64,000 nt of DNA from Streptomyces sp. TRM70350 (GTDB lineage Bacteria > Actinomycetota > Actinomycetes > Streptomycetales > Streptomycetaceae), in the NCBI RefSeq assembly GCF_019219825.1, contig NZ_JAHUXH010000005.1:1-64000 (forward strand), read 5' to 3'. Of this stretch, positions 48,934 through 57,164 are shown piece after piece; position 1 is the stretch's first letter, and each line of letters begins with the position of its first letter. Both the position numbers and the translations under genes were made by a program. The notes beneath the pieces were generated by a model. That model had not been told where the DNA came from. It ran no database searches and worked only from the letters and a program-made list of their open reading frames with translations.

Positions 48934-50604
48934 GTGACGGAGGCGGAGGACCGCAAGCCGCAGTCGGACGAGGCCAGGACCACGTTCGACTCCGAGGTCA
49001 CGTCCGAGTTCGCGATCCCCGACGGGCTGGACGTTCCGAAGACGGCAGGCGAGTCGGAGACGACGTCCGAGTTCGCCGTGCCGGACGGCCTCGACGTCCC
49101 GTCGCCGCCCGTCGCCGAGCCCGAGGGGTCGGCGTTCAGCCCGCCGAAGACCTACAGCTCGCGCAGCGCGCCGGCCGCGTTCACGCCCCCGAGCGGGATC
49201 CCCGCGGTCCGGCTCACCAAGGACGTGCCCTGGCAGGACCGGATGCGCACCATGCTGCGGCTGCCGGTCACGGAGCGGCCCGCGCCGGAGCCGGTGCACA
49301 AGAGCGAGGAGGAGGACGGCCCGGCCGTCCCGCGCGTCCTCGACCTGACCCTGCGTATCGGCGAGCTGCTGCTGGCCGGTGGTGAGGGCGCCGAGGACGT
49401 GGAGGCGGCGATGTTCGCGGTCTGCCGCTCCTACGGCCTGGACCGCTGCGAGCCGAACGTCACCTTCACGCTGCTGTCGGTCTCGTACCAGCCGTCCCTC
49501 GTCGACGACCCCGTCTCGGCGTCCCGGACGGTACGCCGCCGGGGCACCGACTACACGCGCCTGGCGGCCGTCTTCCGGCTCGTCGACGACCTCAGCGACC
49601 CCGAGACCCACATCTCCCTGGAGGAGGCCTACCGGCGCCTCGCGGAGATCCGCCGCAACCGGCACCCGTACCCCACCTGGGTGCTCACCTCGGCGAGCGG
49701 GCTGCTCGCCGGTGCGGCCTCCGTGCTCGTCGGCGGTGACCTGATCGTGTTCGTCGCGGCCGCGCTGGGCGCGATGCTCGGCGACCGGCTGGCCTGGCTG
49801 TGCGCGGGGCGCGGGCTGCCGGAGTTCTACCAGTTCACCGTGGCCGCGATGCCGCCGGCCGCGATGGGGGTCGCGCTCACGCTGCTGCACGTCGATGTGA
49901 AGGCGTCGGCCGTCATCACCGGTGGGCTGTTCGCGCTGCTGCCCGGGCGGGCGCTGGTGGCGGGCGTGCAGGACGGGCTGACCGGCTTCTACATCACCGC
50001 GGCGGCGCGCCTGCTGGAGGTCATGTACTTCTTCGTGGGCATCGTCGTGGGCGTGCTGGTCGTGCTGTACTTCGGCGTTCAGCTCGGGGCCCAGCTCACC
50101 CCCGACGCGGCCGTGCACATCGCCGAGCGGCCCTGGGTGCAGATCGCCGCGTCGATGCTGCTGTCACTGACGTTCGCCGTGCTGTTGCAGCAGGAACGGT
50201 CCACCGTGCTCGCGGTGACGCTCAACGGGGGTGTCGCGTGGATCGTGTACGGGGCGATGCGCTACGCCGGGGACATCTCGCCGGTTGCCTCCACGGCGGT
50301 GGCCGCGGGGTTGGTGGGGCTGTTCGGGCAGCTGCTGTCGCGGTACCGGTACGCGTCCGCGCTGCCGTACACGACGGCCGCGATCGGGCCGTTGCTGCCG
50401 GGGTCCGCGACGTACTTCGGGCTGTTGTCGATCGCGCAGAACGAGGTGGACTCGGGGTTGGGGTCGCTGACCAAGGCCGCGGCGTTGGCGATGGCCATTG
50501 CGATCGGGGTCAACCTGGGGTCGGAGATCTCTCGGTTGTTCCTGCGGCTGCCGGGCGGCTCCGCCGGGGGGCGGCGGGCCGCGAAGCGGACGCGAGGGTT
50601 CTGA
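48934..50604 (+). CDS. ThrE-family threonine/serine exporter
   Basis: 556 aa from GTG 48934. A disordered N-terminus (1-125) contains two copies of a SEFA(I/V)PDGLDVP motif. The cytosolic ThrE domain follows (LDLTLRIGELLLAGGEGAEDVEAAM, FTLLSVSYQPSLV), then about ten membrane helices from residue 250 to 545. Both the DUF1212 and DUF3815 halves are present in one chain. It should export threonine, serine or similar amino acids using the proton gradient. The doubled N-terminal motif is odd and could be a binding site. Confidence 0.9.
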   Translation: MTEAEDRKPQSDEARTTFDSEVTSEFAIPDGLDVPKTAGESETTSEFAVPDGLDVPSPPVAEPEGSAFSPPKTYSSRSAPAAFTPPSGIPAVRLTKDVPWQDRMRTMLRLPVTERPAPEPVHKSEEEDGPAVPRVLDLTLRIGELLLAGGEGAEDVEAAMFAVCRSYGLDRCEPNVTFTLLSVSYQPSLVDDPVSASRTVRRRGTDYTRLAAVFRLVDDLSDPETHISLEEAYRRLAEIRRNRHPYPTWVLTSASGLLAGAASVLVGGDLIVFVAAALGAMLGDRLAWLCAGRGLPEFYQFTVAAMPPAAMGVALTLLHVDVKASAVITGGLFALLPGRALVAGVQDGLTGFYITAAARLLEVMYFFVGIVVGVLVVLYFGVQLGAQLTPDAAVHIAERPWVQIAASMLLSLTFAVLLQQERSTVLAVTLNGGVAWIVYGAMRYAGDISPVASTAVAAGLVGLFGQLLSRYRYASALPYTTAAIGPLLPGSATYFGLLSIAQNEVDSGLGSLTKAAALAMAIAIGVNLGSEISRLFLRLPGGSAGGRRAAKRTRGF

Positions 50605-50635
50605 CGCCGGGCGCCTACGGGCCCTTGGGGGCGTC

Positions 50636-51541
50636 TCAGTTCTGCCGGTGAGGGTCGTACGGGTACTGCTGCTGGCCCTGCTGGTAGCCGTACGGCTGCT
50701 GCGGGTACGGCTGGGCGTACGGCTGCTGCTGCGGGTACGGCTGCTGGTAGCCCTGGTTGCCGTACCCCTGGTCGCCGTATCCCTGGTCGCCGTATCCCTG
50801 CTGGCCGTACCCCTGGTCGTTCTGGTGGTTCGGCTCGATGCGGCGCAGCTGGGTGGTGGCGTCGTCCATCAGGGGCTGCTGGGCCGGAGGCTGGTACTGG
50901 GGCTGCTGGGGCGGGTTCTTCTTGTTCTTCGAGCGGGCTCGCCACAACTCGATGATGATCGGGAGGACCGAGAGGAAGACGATCAGGATCAGGATCGCTT
51001 CGATGTTGGCCTTGACGAAGCCGATGTTGCCCAGCCAGGCGCCGAGCAGGGTCACGCCCGCGCCCCACAGGATGCCGCCGACGATGTTGAAGATCAGGAA
51101 CGAGCGGTACCGCATGCCGCTGACGCCCGCGATGATCGGCGTGAACGTGCGCACGATGGGCACGAAGCGGGCCAGGACCAGGGACTTCGGGCCGTACTTC
51201 TCGAAGAACTCGTGGGCCTTGGTGACGTTCTCCTGCTTGAAGAAGCGGGAGTCGGGGCGGGTGAAGAGCGCCGGGCCGACCTTCTTGCCGAACATGTAGC
51301 CCGCCTGGTCGCCGAGGATCGCGGCGATGCAGATCAGCACGATGGCCGCCCACAGCGGGAAGTCCAGCTGCTTGGACGCGATCAGCAGTCCGGCCGTGAA
51401 CAGCAGCGAGTCGCCCGGCAGGAAGAACCCGATGAGCAGGCCCGATTCCGCGAAGACGATGAGGAGCAGGCCCCAGATACCGAAGGTGTTCAGCAGATAG
51501 TTCGGATCCAGCCAGCTCGGTCCGAGGGCAAGCGTCGTCAC
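50636..51541 (-). CDS. DedA-family membrane protein with a Gln/Tyr/Gly-rich tail
   Basis: 301 aa. The DedA core (1-205) has GLLIGFFLPGDSLLFTAG, LGDQAGYMFGKKVGP and ARFVPIVRTFTPIIAGVSGM with the conserved arginines, typical of lipid scramblase or flippase-like proteins that recycle the polyprenyl-phosphate carrier. After residue 205 comes a cytoplasmic tail of about 95 residues made of Gln, Tyr, Pro and Gly with repeats QGYGD and QPYPQ. Standard DedA proteins stop near residue 210-220, so the tail is an addition that looks prion-like. Confidence 0.92.
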   Translation of the reverse strand: MTTLALGPSWLDPNYLLNTFGIWGLLLIVFAESGLLIGFFLPGDSLLFTAGLLIASKQLDFPLWAAIVLICIAAILGDQAGYMFGKKVGPALFTRPDSRFFKQENVTKAHEFFEKYGPKSLVLARFVPIVRTFTPIIAGVSGMRYRSFLIFNIVGGILWGAGVTLLGAWLGNIGFVKANIEAILILIVFLSVLPIIIELWRARSKNKKNPPQQPQYQPPAQQPLMDDATTQLRRIEPNHQNDQGYGQQGYGDQGYGDQGYGNQGYQQPYPQQQPYAQPYPQQPYGYQQGQQQYPYDPHRQN

Positions 51542-51667
51542 GGTTCCGGGCTCCTGAGGGTCGGGAAGTACGGCGTCGAATACGGCCGGACAAAGCTATC
51601 AACGCAAGGTGTCCGCCCCTGGTTCCCCGGTGGTCCTGGCCCGGGAGCGGGGCCCCGGGCCAGGGGG

Positions 51668-52102
51668 TCAGGAGGTGTGCCGGGCCGCGTTGGCCTTGAT
51701 CGCGTCGCGCAGATAGACCGCGAGGCCGGGGCGGATCGTGTCGTACGTCTCCGTGAACCGCGGGTCGGACACGTACATCTCGCCGAGGCAGGTGTGCATC
51801 TCGTGCCCGCAGTCGTAGTGACTGCTGGAGATCCACTGACGGTGTTCCTCGGCGGCGTCCATGGCCGCCTCGGAGTCCGCCGGCTCTCCCGCCTCCATGA
51901 GCGCGACGAAGCGGCCGTTGATCTCCTCGGCCTCGCGCTGGATCCGCAGCCAGTCCTCCTTGGTGTAGGAGGCCGTCCGCTGCTGCGACTGCCGGTAGGC
52001 CTCGGAGTGGCCCCAGCGCTGCCCCACCTCGTCCGCGTACTGGTCCGGGTCGATGTCCCCGAACACCTCGAACTTCTCCTCAGGCGTGAGGTTGATGCCC
52101 AT
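51668..52102 (-). CDS. tipA: TipAS, internally started ligand-binding form of TipA
   Basis: 144 aa from ATG 52102 (Met110 of TipAL), in frame with the full gene. GGAGG lies 7 nt upstream of this ATG, inside the TipAL reading frame. The length and start match the TipAS product described in S. lividans, which is made in excess and sequesters thiopeptides. The presence of the site here is seen; its use is inferred from that precedent. Confidence 0.8.
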   Translation of the reverse strand: MGINLTPEEKFEVFGDIDPDQYADEVGQRWGHSEAYRQSQQRTASYTKEDWLRIQREAEEINGRFVALMEAGEPADSEAAMDAAEEHRQWISSSHYDCGHEMHTCLGEMYVSDPRFTETYDTIRPGLAVYLRDAIKANAARHTS

Positions 52103-52429
52103 CGTGCGTGCCTCCATGGCGTGCTCCACGGCCGCCGCCATCTTCTGCAGCTTCTCGATCCGGGCGGTCAGCAGTTCGTGCTGGCGGCGCAGGTGTTCGC
52201 GCGGGTCCGCGTCCGGGTCGTCGAGCAGGGCGGCGACCTCTTCGAGCGGGAAGCCGAGCTCTCGGTAGAACAGGATCTGCTGCAGCCGGTCGAGGTCGGC
52301 GTCGCTGTAACGCCGGTGGCCCGCGTGGCTGCGCTCGCTGGGCACGAGCAGGCCGATGTCGTCGTAGTGGTGCAGGGTGCGCACCGTGACCCCGGCGTAC
52401 CCGGCGACCTGTCCCACGGAGTAGCTCAC
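51668..52429 (-). CDS. tipA: TipAL MerR-family regulator, thiopeptide-responsive
   Basis: 253 aa from GTG 52429, behind AAGGGAGCGGAA. MerR helix-turn-helix (YSVGQVAGYAGVTVRTLHHYDDIGLL, residues 3-28), a coiled-coil dimer helix (about 75-109) and the TipAS ligand domain (111-253), with HYDCGHEMHTC. In TipA proteins, cysteines equal to Cys207 and Cys214 lie in the thiostrepton-binding region and one is covalently attacked. The protein activates its own promoter when bound by thiopeptide antibiotics. An inverted repeat lies upstream. Confidence 0.96.
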   Translation of the reverse strand: MSYSVGQVAGYAGVTVRTLHHYDDIGLLVPSERSHAGHRRYSDADLDRLQQILFYRELGFPLEEVAALLDDPDADPREHLRRQHELLTARIEKLQKMAAAVEHAMEARTMGINLTPEEKFEVFGDIDPDQYADEVGQRWGHSEAYRQSQQRTASYTKEDWLRIQREAEEINGRFVALMEAGEPADSEAAMDAAEEHRQWISSSHYDCGHEMHTCLGEMYVSDPRFTETYDTIRPGLAVYLRDAIKANAARHTS

Positions 52430-52465
52430 TTCCGCTCCCTTCTCGGTACGCCCTCCACGCTGAGC

Positions 52466-52482
52466 CCTCACGCCACGTCAGG
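52466..52482 (-). promoter_or_regulatory. tipA operator
   Basis: On the tipA strand CCTGACG-TGG-CGTGAGG, a 7+7 inverted repeat with one mismatch, 37 nt before the GTG start. It matches the position and form of the known TipA binding site (CCTCACGTCACGTGAGG in S. lividans, from memory). TTGCA upstream may be the -35. Confidence 0.8.
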
Positions 52483-52514
52483 TGCAAGCCGGAATCGGCG
52501 GTGTCATCGCGTCC

Positions 52515-53276
52515 TCATCGGCTCAGGCGCGCGAAACGCCGTACCGCCAGCGGGAAGAAGACCACGAGCAGCGCCAGCGGCCATAGGACCGCCGCCCACA
52601 CGTGTCCGCTCTCGCCGCCGGGGTTGCCGAACAGGTCGCGCACGGCCGTCGCCGTCTGGGACATCGGGTTCCACTGGACGACGGTACCGAGCCAGCCGGG
52701 CATGGCCTCCGGGGTGGCGATGGCGTTGGACAGGAAGCCGACCGGCCAGACCAGGATCTGCACGGCCTGCACCAGTTCCGGTTTCCCGGCGACCATCGCC
52801 AGGTGGATGCCGATCCACAGCATGGCGAAGCGGAACAGGAGCAGCAGCCCGACGGCACCGAGGAAGGCGACCGGTCCGCCGTGCGCGCGCCAGCCCAGGG
52901 CGAGGCCGACGCCGATGAGGACGGCGAGGGCGAGCGCCGACTGGAGCATGTCCGCGACCGAACGGCCCACCAGGACCGCGCCGTTGGTCATGGGCATCGA
53001 CCGGAAGCGGTCGATGACGCCCTTGTTGAGGTCCTCGGTGACGGCGATCATCGTGCCCTCCAGGCCGAAGGCCATGGTGAGCGCGAGCATCCCGGGCAGC
53101 AGGTAGTCGATGTAGTCGCCGGTGACGGCCCGGCCGCCGCCGATGAGGTAGCCGAACATCACCAGCAGCATCACGGGGAAGGCGACGTTGACGGCGACCT
53201 GGACCGGTTGCCGTGCCCAGTGGGCGAGTTCACGGCGGGTCATGGTCCAGGAGTCGGTCAGTGCGTGCGCGGTCAT
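52515..53276 (-). CDS. ABC-2 type permease (daunorubicin-exporter like)
   Basis: 253 aa with six membrane helices and the ABC-2 signature region near [38 protein letters not shown]. DrrB-like. The ATG overlaps the ATPase stop (ATGA), so both parts are made together and presumably form a 2+2 exporter for a hydrophobic compound. The natural substrate is unknown. The tipA gene lies just downstream on the same strand but has its own promoter and operator. Confidence 0.92.
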   Translation of the reverse strand: MTAHALTDSWTMTRRELAHWARQPVQVAVNVAFPVMLLVMFGYLIGGGRAVTGDYIDYLLPGMLALTMAFGLEGTMIAVTEDLNKGVIDRFRSMPMTNGAVLVGRSVADMLQSALALAVLIGVGLALGWRAHGGPVAFLGAVGLLLLFRFAMLWIGIHLAMVAGKPELVQAVQILVWPVGFLSNAIATPEAMPGWLGTVVQWNPMSQTATAVRDLFGNPGGESGHVWAAVLWPLALLVVFFPLAVRRFARLSR

Positions 53277-54235
53277 ACGGCCTCCTTCGCGCGGTCGGCG
53301 GTGACGTGCAGGAACACCTCGTCCAGGGTGGGGCGGCGCAGGGCCACGTCCTCGGCCTCGATCCCGGCCTCCTCAAGGGCGCGTACGATCCCGGCGAGCG
53401 CCGCCATCCGGTCGGTGACGGGCGCGCTGAGCAGCCGCCGGTCGGCGTCGACGGTGATGTCGTCCTTCGGTACGGGGAGCAGCGCGACGGCGCTGCCCAA
53501 CTGGCCCGCGTCGCGCAGGACGACGTCGATCCGGTCGCCGCCGGTCAGCGCCTTCAGCTCGTCCGCCGTGCCCTCGGCGACGACCCGGCCCCGGTCGACG
53601 ACGGAGATGCGGTCGGCGAGCTGATCGGCCTCCTCCAGGTACTGCGTGGTGAGCAGCACCGTCGTACCACCGCCGGCCAGGGAGCGGACCGACGCCCACA
53701 CCTCGGCGCGGCCGCGGGGGTCGAGGCCGGTGGTCGGTTCGTCCAGGTACAGCACCTCCGGGTCGGTGATCAGGGACGCGGCGAGGTCCAGGCGGCGCCG
53801 CATGCCGCCGCTGTACTGCTTGACGGCCTTGCGGCCGGTGTCGGCGAGCCCGAAGCGCTCCAGGAGCTCACCGGCCCGCACGCGCGCGTGCCGGGCGCCC
53901 AGGTGGTACAGGCGGCCGAACATCTCCAGGTTCTGGAAGCCGCTCAGCTCCTCGTCCACGGCCGCGTGCTGGCCGAGCAGCCCGATGCGCCGCCGCACCT
54001 CGTACGCCTCCCGCACGACGTCGTGCCCGGCCACCTCGACCCGGCCCGCGTCGGCGCGCAGCAGTGTGGACAGGATGCGGACCAGGGTGGTCTTGCCGGC
54101 GCCGTTCGGCCCGAGCACTCCGTGCACCGCGCCGCGCGCGACCGTGAGGTCGAGTCCGTCGAGTGCGTGCCTGACGTCTTTTCCGTTGCCGTATGTCTTG
54201 CGTGCTCCTACGACGGTGATCGCCGTGTCGGCCAC
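53273..54235 (-). CDS. ABC transporter ATPase (DrrA-like)
   Basis: 320 aa from GTG 54235 with GAGGGAG upstream. Walker [10 protein letters not shown] (42-50), signature [13 protein letters not shown], Walker [12 protein letters not shown] and H-loop [13 protein letters not shown]. The C-terminal extension (about 230-320) is the type seen in drug-export DrrA subunits. The promoter region carries two copies of a PadR-site-like sequence, and the padR gene is directly upstream, so the exporter is probably repressed by it. Confidence 0.94.
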   Translation of the reverse strand: MADTAITVVGARKTYGNGKDVRHALDGLDLTVARGAVHGVLGPNGAGKTTLVRILSTLLRADAGRVEVAGHDVVREAYEVRRRIGLLGQHAAVDEELSGFQNLEMFGRLYHLGARHARVRAGELLERFGLADTGRKAVKQYSGGMRRRLDLAASLITDPEVLYLDEPTTGLDPRGRAEVWASVRSLAGGGTTVLLTTQYLEEADQLADRISVVDRGRVVAEGTADELKALTGGDRIDVVLRDAGQLGSAVALLPVPKDDITVDADRRLLSAPVTDRMAALAGIVRALEEAGIEAEDVALRRPTLDEVFLHVTADRAKEAV

Positions 54236-54257
54236 TGAGCCACTCCCTCACTCCACC

Positions 54258-54319
54258 TAGTCAAACTTGATTACCGCCCCGACCGTAACGCCCGGACCTC
54301 CATTGGTCAAACTTGATTA
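54258..54319 (-). promoter_or_regulatory. Paired operators of the PadR-controlled ABC genes
   Basis: Two copies of GTCAAACTTGATTA (plus strand) with cores TCAAACTTGA at 54261-54270 and 54307-54316, 46 bp apart. The core is an imperfect palindrome, TCAA-AC-TTGA. On the ABC strand the first copy runs into ACTAGGT, a likely -10, and the second abuts the padR stop codon. Confidence 0.75.
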
Positions 54320-54958
54320 GTGGGTGTCCTCCGGATGCCGCTCCCCCGTCGCGTACGGGTTCTCCTCGCCCTCGGCGAGCACGCCGACGAACGGCTCGCC
54401 CTCACCGGCGAAGGTGTAGGCGCCGCCCTCGATGCGGCTGATGACGCCTCTGGCCCACTCGGCCTCGGCGTCGGCGGTGTGGATCCAGAGGTTCATGATC
54501 TCGCCGATGTGGCCCAGCTGCTCGGGTCCCTCCTCGGGGACGTAGTGGTCCGTGACGGCGTCGCGCCACTCCTGGATGCGCCGGATGCGCTCCGTGAGCA
54601 GCGCGACCGCCTCGGCCCTCGGCAGGTCGACCATGAAGCCGATGGCCGCCGACTTGACGTCGACCTTCTGGTCGTACGAGGTCAGCGCGTCGCGCAGGAG
54701 GGCGAAGTACTCCCGGTCGCCCTCCGGCGTGATCTCGTACTCGGTGCGCGGGGGGCCGCCCGCGGTGGACGGCGCGATCTCGTGCGCGTGCAGCAGGCCC
54801 TGCTTGGCCATCTGCTTCAGGGCGTGGTAGATCGAGCCTGGCTTGGCGTTGGACCACTCGTGCGCGCCCCAGTACTCCAGGTCGTTGCGCACCTGGTACC
54901 CGTGGGCCCGCCCGTGCTGGCGGACGGCGCCCAGCACCAGGAGACGGATCGCTGACAT
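54317..54958 (-). CDS. PadR-family transcriptional regulator
   Basis: 213 aa. The N-terminal PadR winged helix (MSAIRLLVLGAVRQHGRAHGYQV, SIYHALKQMAKQGLL) is followed by a helical dimer domain of the larger PadR type and an acidic tail. It is transcribed just ahead of the ABC exporter genes; two matching operator-like sites separate them. ATG 54958 has TAACCT seven bases upstream (leaderless pattern). The likely role is to hold the exporter off until its ligand binds. Confidence 0.93.
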   Translation of the reverse strand: MSAIRLLVLGAVRQHGRAHGYQVRNDLEYWGAHEWSNAKPGSIYHALKQMAKQGLLHAHEIAPSTAGGPPRTEYEITPEGDREYFALLRDALTSYDQKVDVKSAAIGFMVDLPRAEAVALLTERIRRIQEWRDAVTDHYVPEEGPEQLGHIGEIMNLWIHTADAEAEWARGVISRIEGGAYTFAGEGEPFVGVLAEGEENPYATGERHPEDTH

Positions 54959-55024
54959 GCCGTCCAGGTTAGGCCGCCGCGCCGGGCCGCCCGAGGCCCA
55001 CCCCGTCAGCCGCTCGCGGCCCGG

Positions 55025-55276
55025 TCACGCGACCGTGCGGCCGATGTGTTCGATGTGGATAGTGAGCGCCTCCGGGTCGACCCGGTACAGGATGCGCCGG
55101 GCGCCGTGATGGAGGCGGCGATGGTCGGTACCCCAGGCGCGGGAGCCCTCGGGGCGCTCGTTGTCGGCGAGCTGGTCAGTGGCCCGCAAGAGGGAGTCGA
55201 CACCCTGCGGGTCCTCCTTGAGGTGCCCCGTGGCGGCGTTGAGCGCGGCCGGCTCCCACAGAACCGTCCAGGTCAC
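55025..55276 (-). CDS. RelE/ParE-type toxin
   Basis: 83 aa. A compact RelE fold is visible: start TWTVLWEPAALNAATGHL, central GTDHRRLHHGARRILYRVD and final strand LTIHIEHIGRTV. The basic residues in the middle strands are those used for mRNA cleavage by RelE-type toxins. The GTG start overlaps the antitoxin stop (GTGA), the normal antitoxin-first order. It may act on ribosome-bound mRNA; a ParE-like gyrase target cannot be excluded. Confidence 0.88.
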   Translation of the reverse strand: MTWTVLWEPAALNAATGHLKEDPQGVDSLLRATDQLADNERPEGSRAWGTDHRRLHHGARRILYRVDPEALTIHIEHIGRTVA

Positions 55277-55536
55277 TCGCCCCTCCCGGCAGCGTCGAGC
55301 AGCGCTCGGCGAGCCTCGTCGTGCGGTATCGGAGCCTCGGTGCGCCCAAGGGCACGGTCGCGCTCCAGGCGGGCCAGCGCCAGTGCGTCCTCCAAGTCCT
55401 CCAGTTCGGCAGGTGAGATGAGGACGGCCGCGGGGACGCCGCGGTCGGTCAGCGTGATGTGCTCGTGCTGGGCTGCTCGCCGGGCGAGCTCACCGAGCTT
55501 GCCGCGTGCCTCCGCGATGGGATAGGTAGCAGACAT
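55273..55536 (-). CDS. Phd/YefM-type antitoxin
   Basis: 87 aa from ATG 55536 (an ATG at 55572 adds 12 Cys-containing residues). The Phd fold begins YPIAEARGKLGELARRAAQHEHITLTDRGVPAAVLISPAELEDL, cut here only by being quoted in part, and the acidic C-terminal helix region (about 50-87) binds the toxin. The start codon lies inside a 33-bp palindrome, which is likely the autoregulatory operator of the pair. Confidence 0.88.
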   Translation of the reverse strand: MSATYPIAEARGKLGELARRAAQHEHITLTDRGVPAAVLISPAELEDLEDALALARLERDRALGRTEAPIPHDEARRALLDAAGRGE

Positions 55537-55564
55537 GCATCTGGTGTACACCTGGATGCATGTC
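55532..55564. promoter_or_regulatory. Palindromic operator of the toxin-antitoxin pair
   Basis: 33-bp hyphenated palindrome. Perfect outer arms GACATGCATC (55532-55541) and GATGCATGTC (55555-55564) enclose an inner palindrome GGTGTACACC (55543-55552). It covers the antitoxin start, as expected for a site bound by the antitoxin itself. Confidence 0.8.
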
Positions 55565-55590
55565 TGCCGCATTGTCTTTGCGAGTGAACC

Positions 55591-57051
55591 TCAGAACGGA
55601 AACGCGCTCCGCCCCCGCTGCACCGAGATCCACTTCAGCGTCGTGAACGCCTCCAGCGTCGTCTCGCCGTTCAGGCGGCCCAGGCCGGAGTGTTTCTCGC
55701 CGCCGAACGGGACGAGCGGCTCGTCGTGCACGGTGCCGTCGTTGACGTGAAACATGCCGGTGTCGATGCGCTGGGCGAAGCGCACGCCGCGTTCGACGTC
55801 GGCGGTGTGCACGGCACCGCTCAGGCCGAACGGGGTGTCGTTGACGAGGCGTACGGCCTCCTCCTCCCCGTCGAAGGGGACGAGGAGGGCGACCGGACCG
55901 AAGATCTCCTGGCGGAGCAGCGCCGAGTCGGTCGGTACGTCCGTCAGGACCGACGGCTCGACCAGGTTGCCGCGCGTGGAGCCGCGTACCAGCGCGGTGG
56001 CGCCCTCGGCGACCGCCTGCTCGACGACGGACGTGATCGCCTCCGACTGCGAGGAGTTGATCAGCGGGCCGATGACCGTCTCGGGGTCGCTCGGGTCACC
56101 GGCCTTCAGGCCGCTCACCTTGGCGACGAACCTCTCGGTGAACGCGTCGACGACCGAGCGGTCCACCAGGACGCGGTTGGCGGCCATGCAGACCTGGCCC
56201 TGATGGACGTACCGGCTGAAGACGGCCGCGTCGACGGCGTAGTCGAGCTCGGCGTCGTCGAGGACCACCAACGCGCTGTTGCCGCCGAGTTCGAGGATCG
56301 CTCGCTTGAAGTGCCGGGCGCAGACGGTGCCGACGTGCCGGCCGACCTTGTCGGAGCCGGTGAAGGAGATGACCTTGGGGACCGGGTGCTCCAGGAAGGC
56401 GTCGTTGATCTCCGCGACGTCGGTGACGACGACGTTGAGCAGACCGGCGGGCAGTCCCGCGTCCTCGAACAGCTTGGCGATGACGGTGCCGCCGACGACC
56501 GGGGTGTCCTGGTGGGGCTTGAGGACGACGGCGTTGCCCAGGGCGAGGGCCGGGGCGACCGACTTCAGGGACAGCAGGAACGGGAAGTTGAAGGGGCTGA
56601 TGACGCCGACCACGCCGACCGGGACGCGGTAGAGGCGGTTCTCCTTGCCGGGGTCCGGGGAGGGGATCAGGCGGTGCTCGCCGCGCATCGCCAGGCTCGC
56701 CGCCTCACGCAGGAACTCCTTGGCGAGGTGCAGCTCGAAGCCGGCCTTCACGCGCGTGCCGCCCAGCTCGGCGATGATCGCCTCGGTGAGCTCCTGCTCG
56801 CGCTCCTCGACCAGCCGCAGCACCTTCTCCAGCACGGCGCGGCGGGCGTGCGGCCCGGCCTCGGCCCACTGCGGCTGGGCGCGGGCGGCGGCACGGTAGG
56901 CCTGATCTATCTCGGCGACCGTGGCTATGGTGATCGCGGCCAGCTTCTCACCGTCGTACGGGTTGAAGTCGATGATGTCCCAGGAACCGGTGCCCGGACG
57001 CCACTCGCCGTCGATGTACTGCTGAGCCAGGTCGGTGAAGTAGGACGACAT
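55591..57051 (-). CDS. NAD(P)-dependent aldehyde dehydrogenase (benzaldehyde/vanillin type)
   Basis: 486 aa from ATG 57051, with AGGG upstream. The ALDH catalytic residues are present: Glu254 in ILELGGNSA and Cys288 in HQGQVCMAANR. Cofactor-site segments are ISPFNFPFLL and VVLKPHQDTP, and HEPLVPFGGEKHSG-like wording near the end is typical. The overall pattern is nearest to benzaldehyde or vanillin dehydrogenases, which oxidise aromatic aldehydes, but substrate specificity is inferred only. It stands alone between the toxin-antitoxin pair and the XRE regulator. Confidence 0.92.
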   Translation of the reverse strand: MSSYFTDLAQQYIDGEWRPGTGSWDIIDFNPYDGEKLAAITIATVAEIDQAYRAAARAQPQWAEAGPHARRAVLEKVLRLVEEREQELTEAIIAELGGTRVKAGFELHLAKEFLREAASLAMRGEHRLIPSPDPGKENRLYRVPVGVVGVISPFNFPFLLSLKSVAPALALGNAVVLKPHQDTPVVGGTVIAKLFEDAGLPAGLLNVVVTDVAEINDAFLEHPVPKVISFTGSDKVGRHVGTVCARHFKRAILELGGNSALVVLDDAELDYAVDAAVFSRYVHQGQVCMAANRVLVDRSVVDAFTERFVAKVSGLKAGDPSDPETVIGPLINSSQSEAITSVVEQAVAEGATALVRGSTRGNLVEPSVLTDVPTDSALLRQEIFGPVALLVPFDGEEEAVRLVNDTPFGLSGAVHTADVERGVRFAQRIDTGMFHVNDGTVHDEPLVPFGGEKHSGLGRLNGETTLEAFTTLKWISVQRGRSAFPF

Positions 57052-57164
57052 GTGATCCCTCAATCCCTGCCGGTGAAGCAGTGCCTGATCACGCGTCATC
57101 GTACTGGTGATGCAACAGAGTTGGAGTAACTCTCCGGGAACCTCTCAGGAGAGCCGAGAACCTT

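Noticed and set aside
54261..54316. Insertion-sequence ends or target duplication
   Set aside because: The two TCAAACTTGA copies are direct repeats in a promoter with no transposase remnant between them; operator function is simpler.
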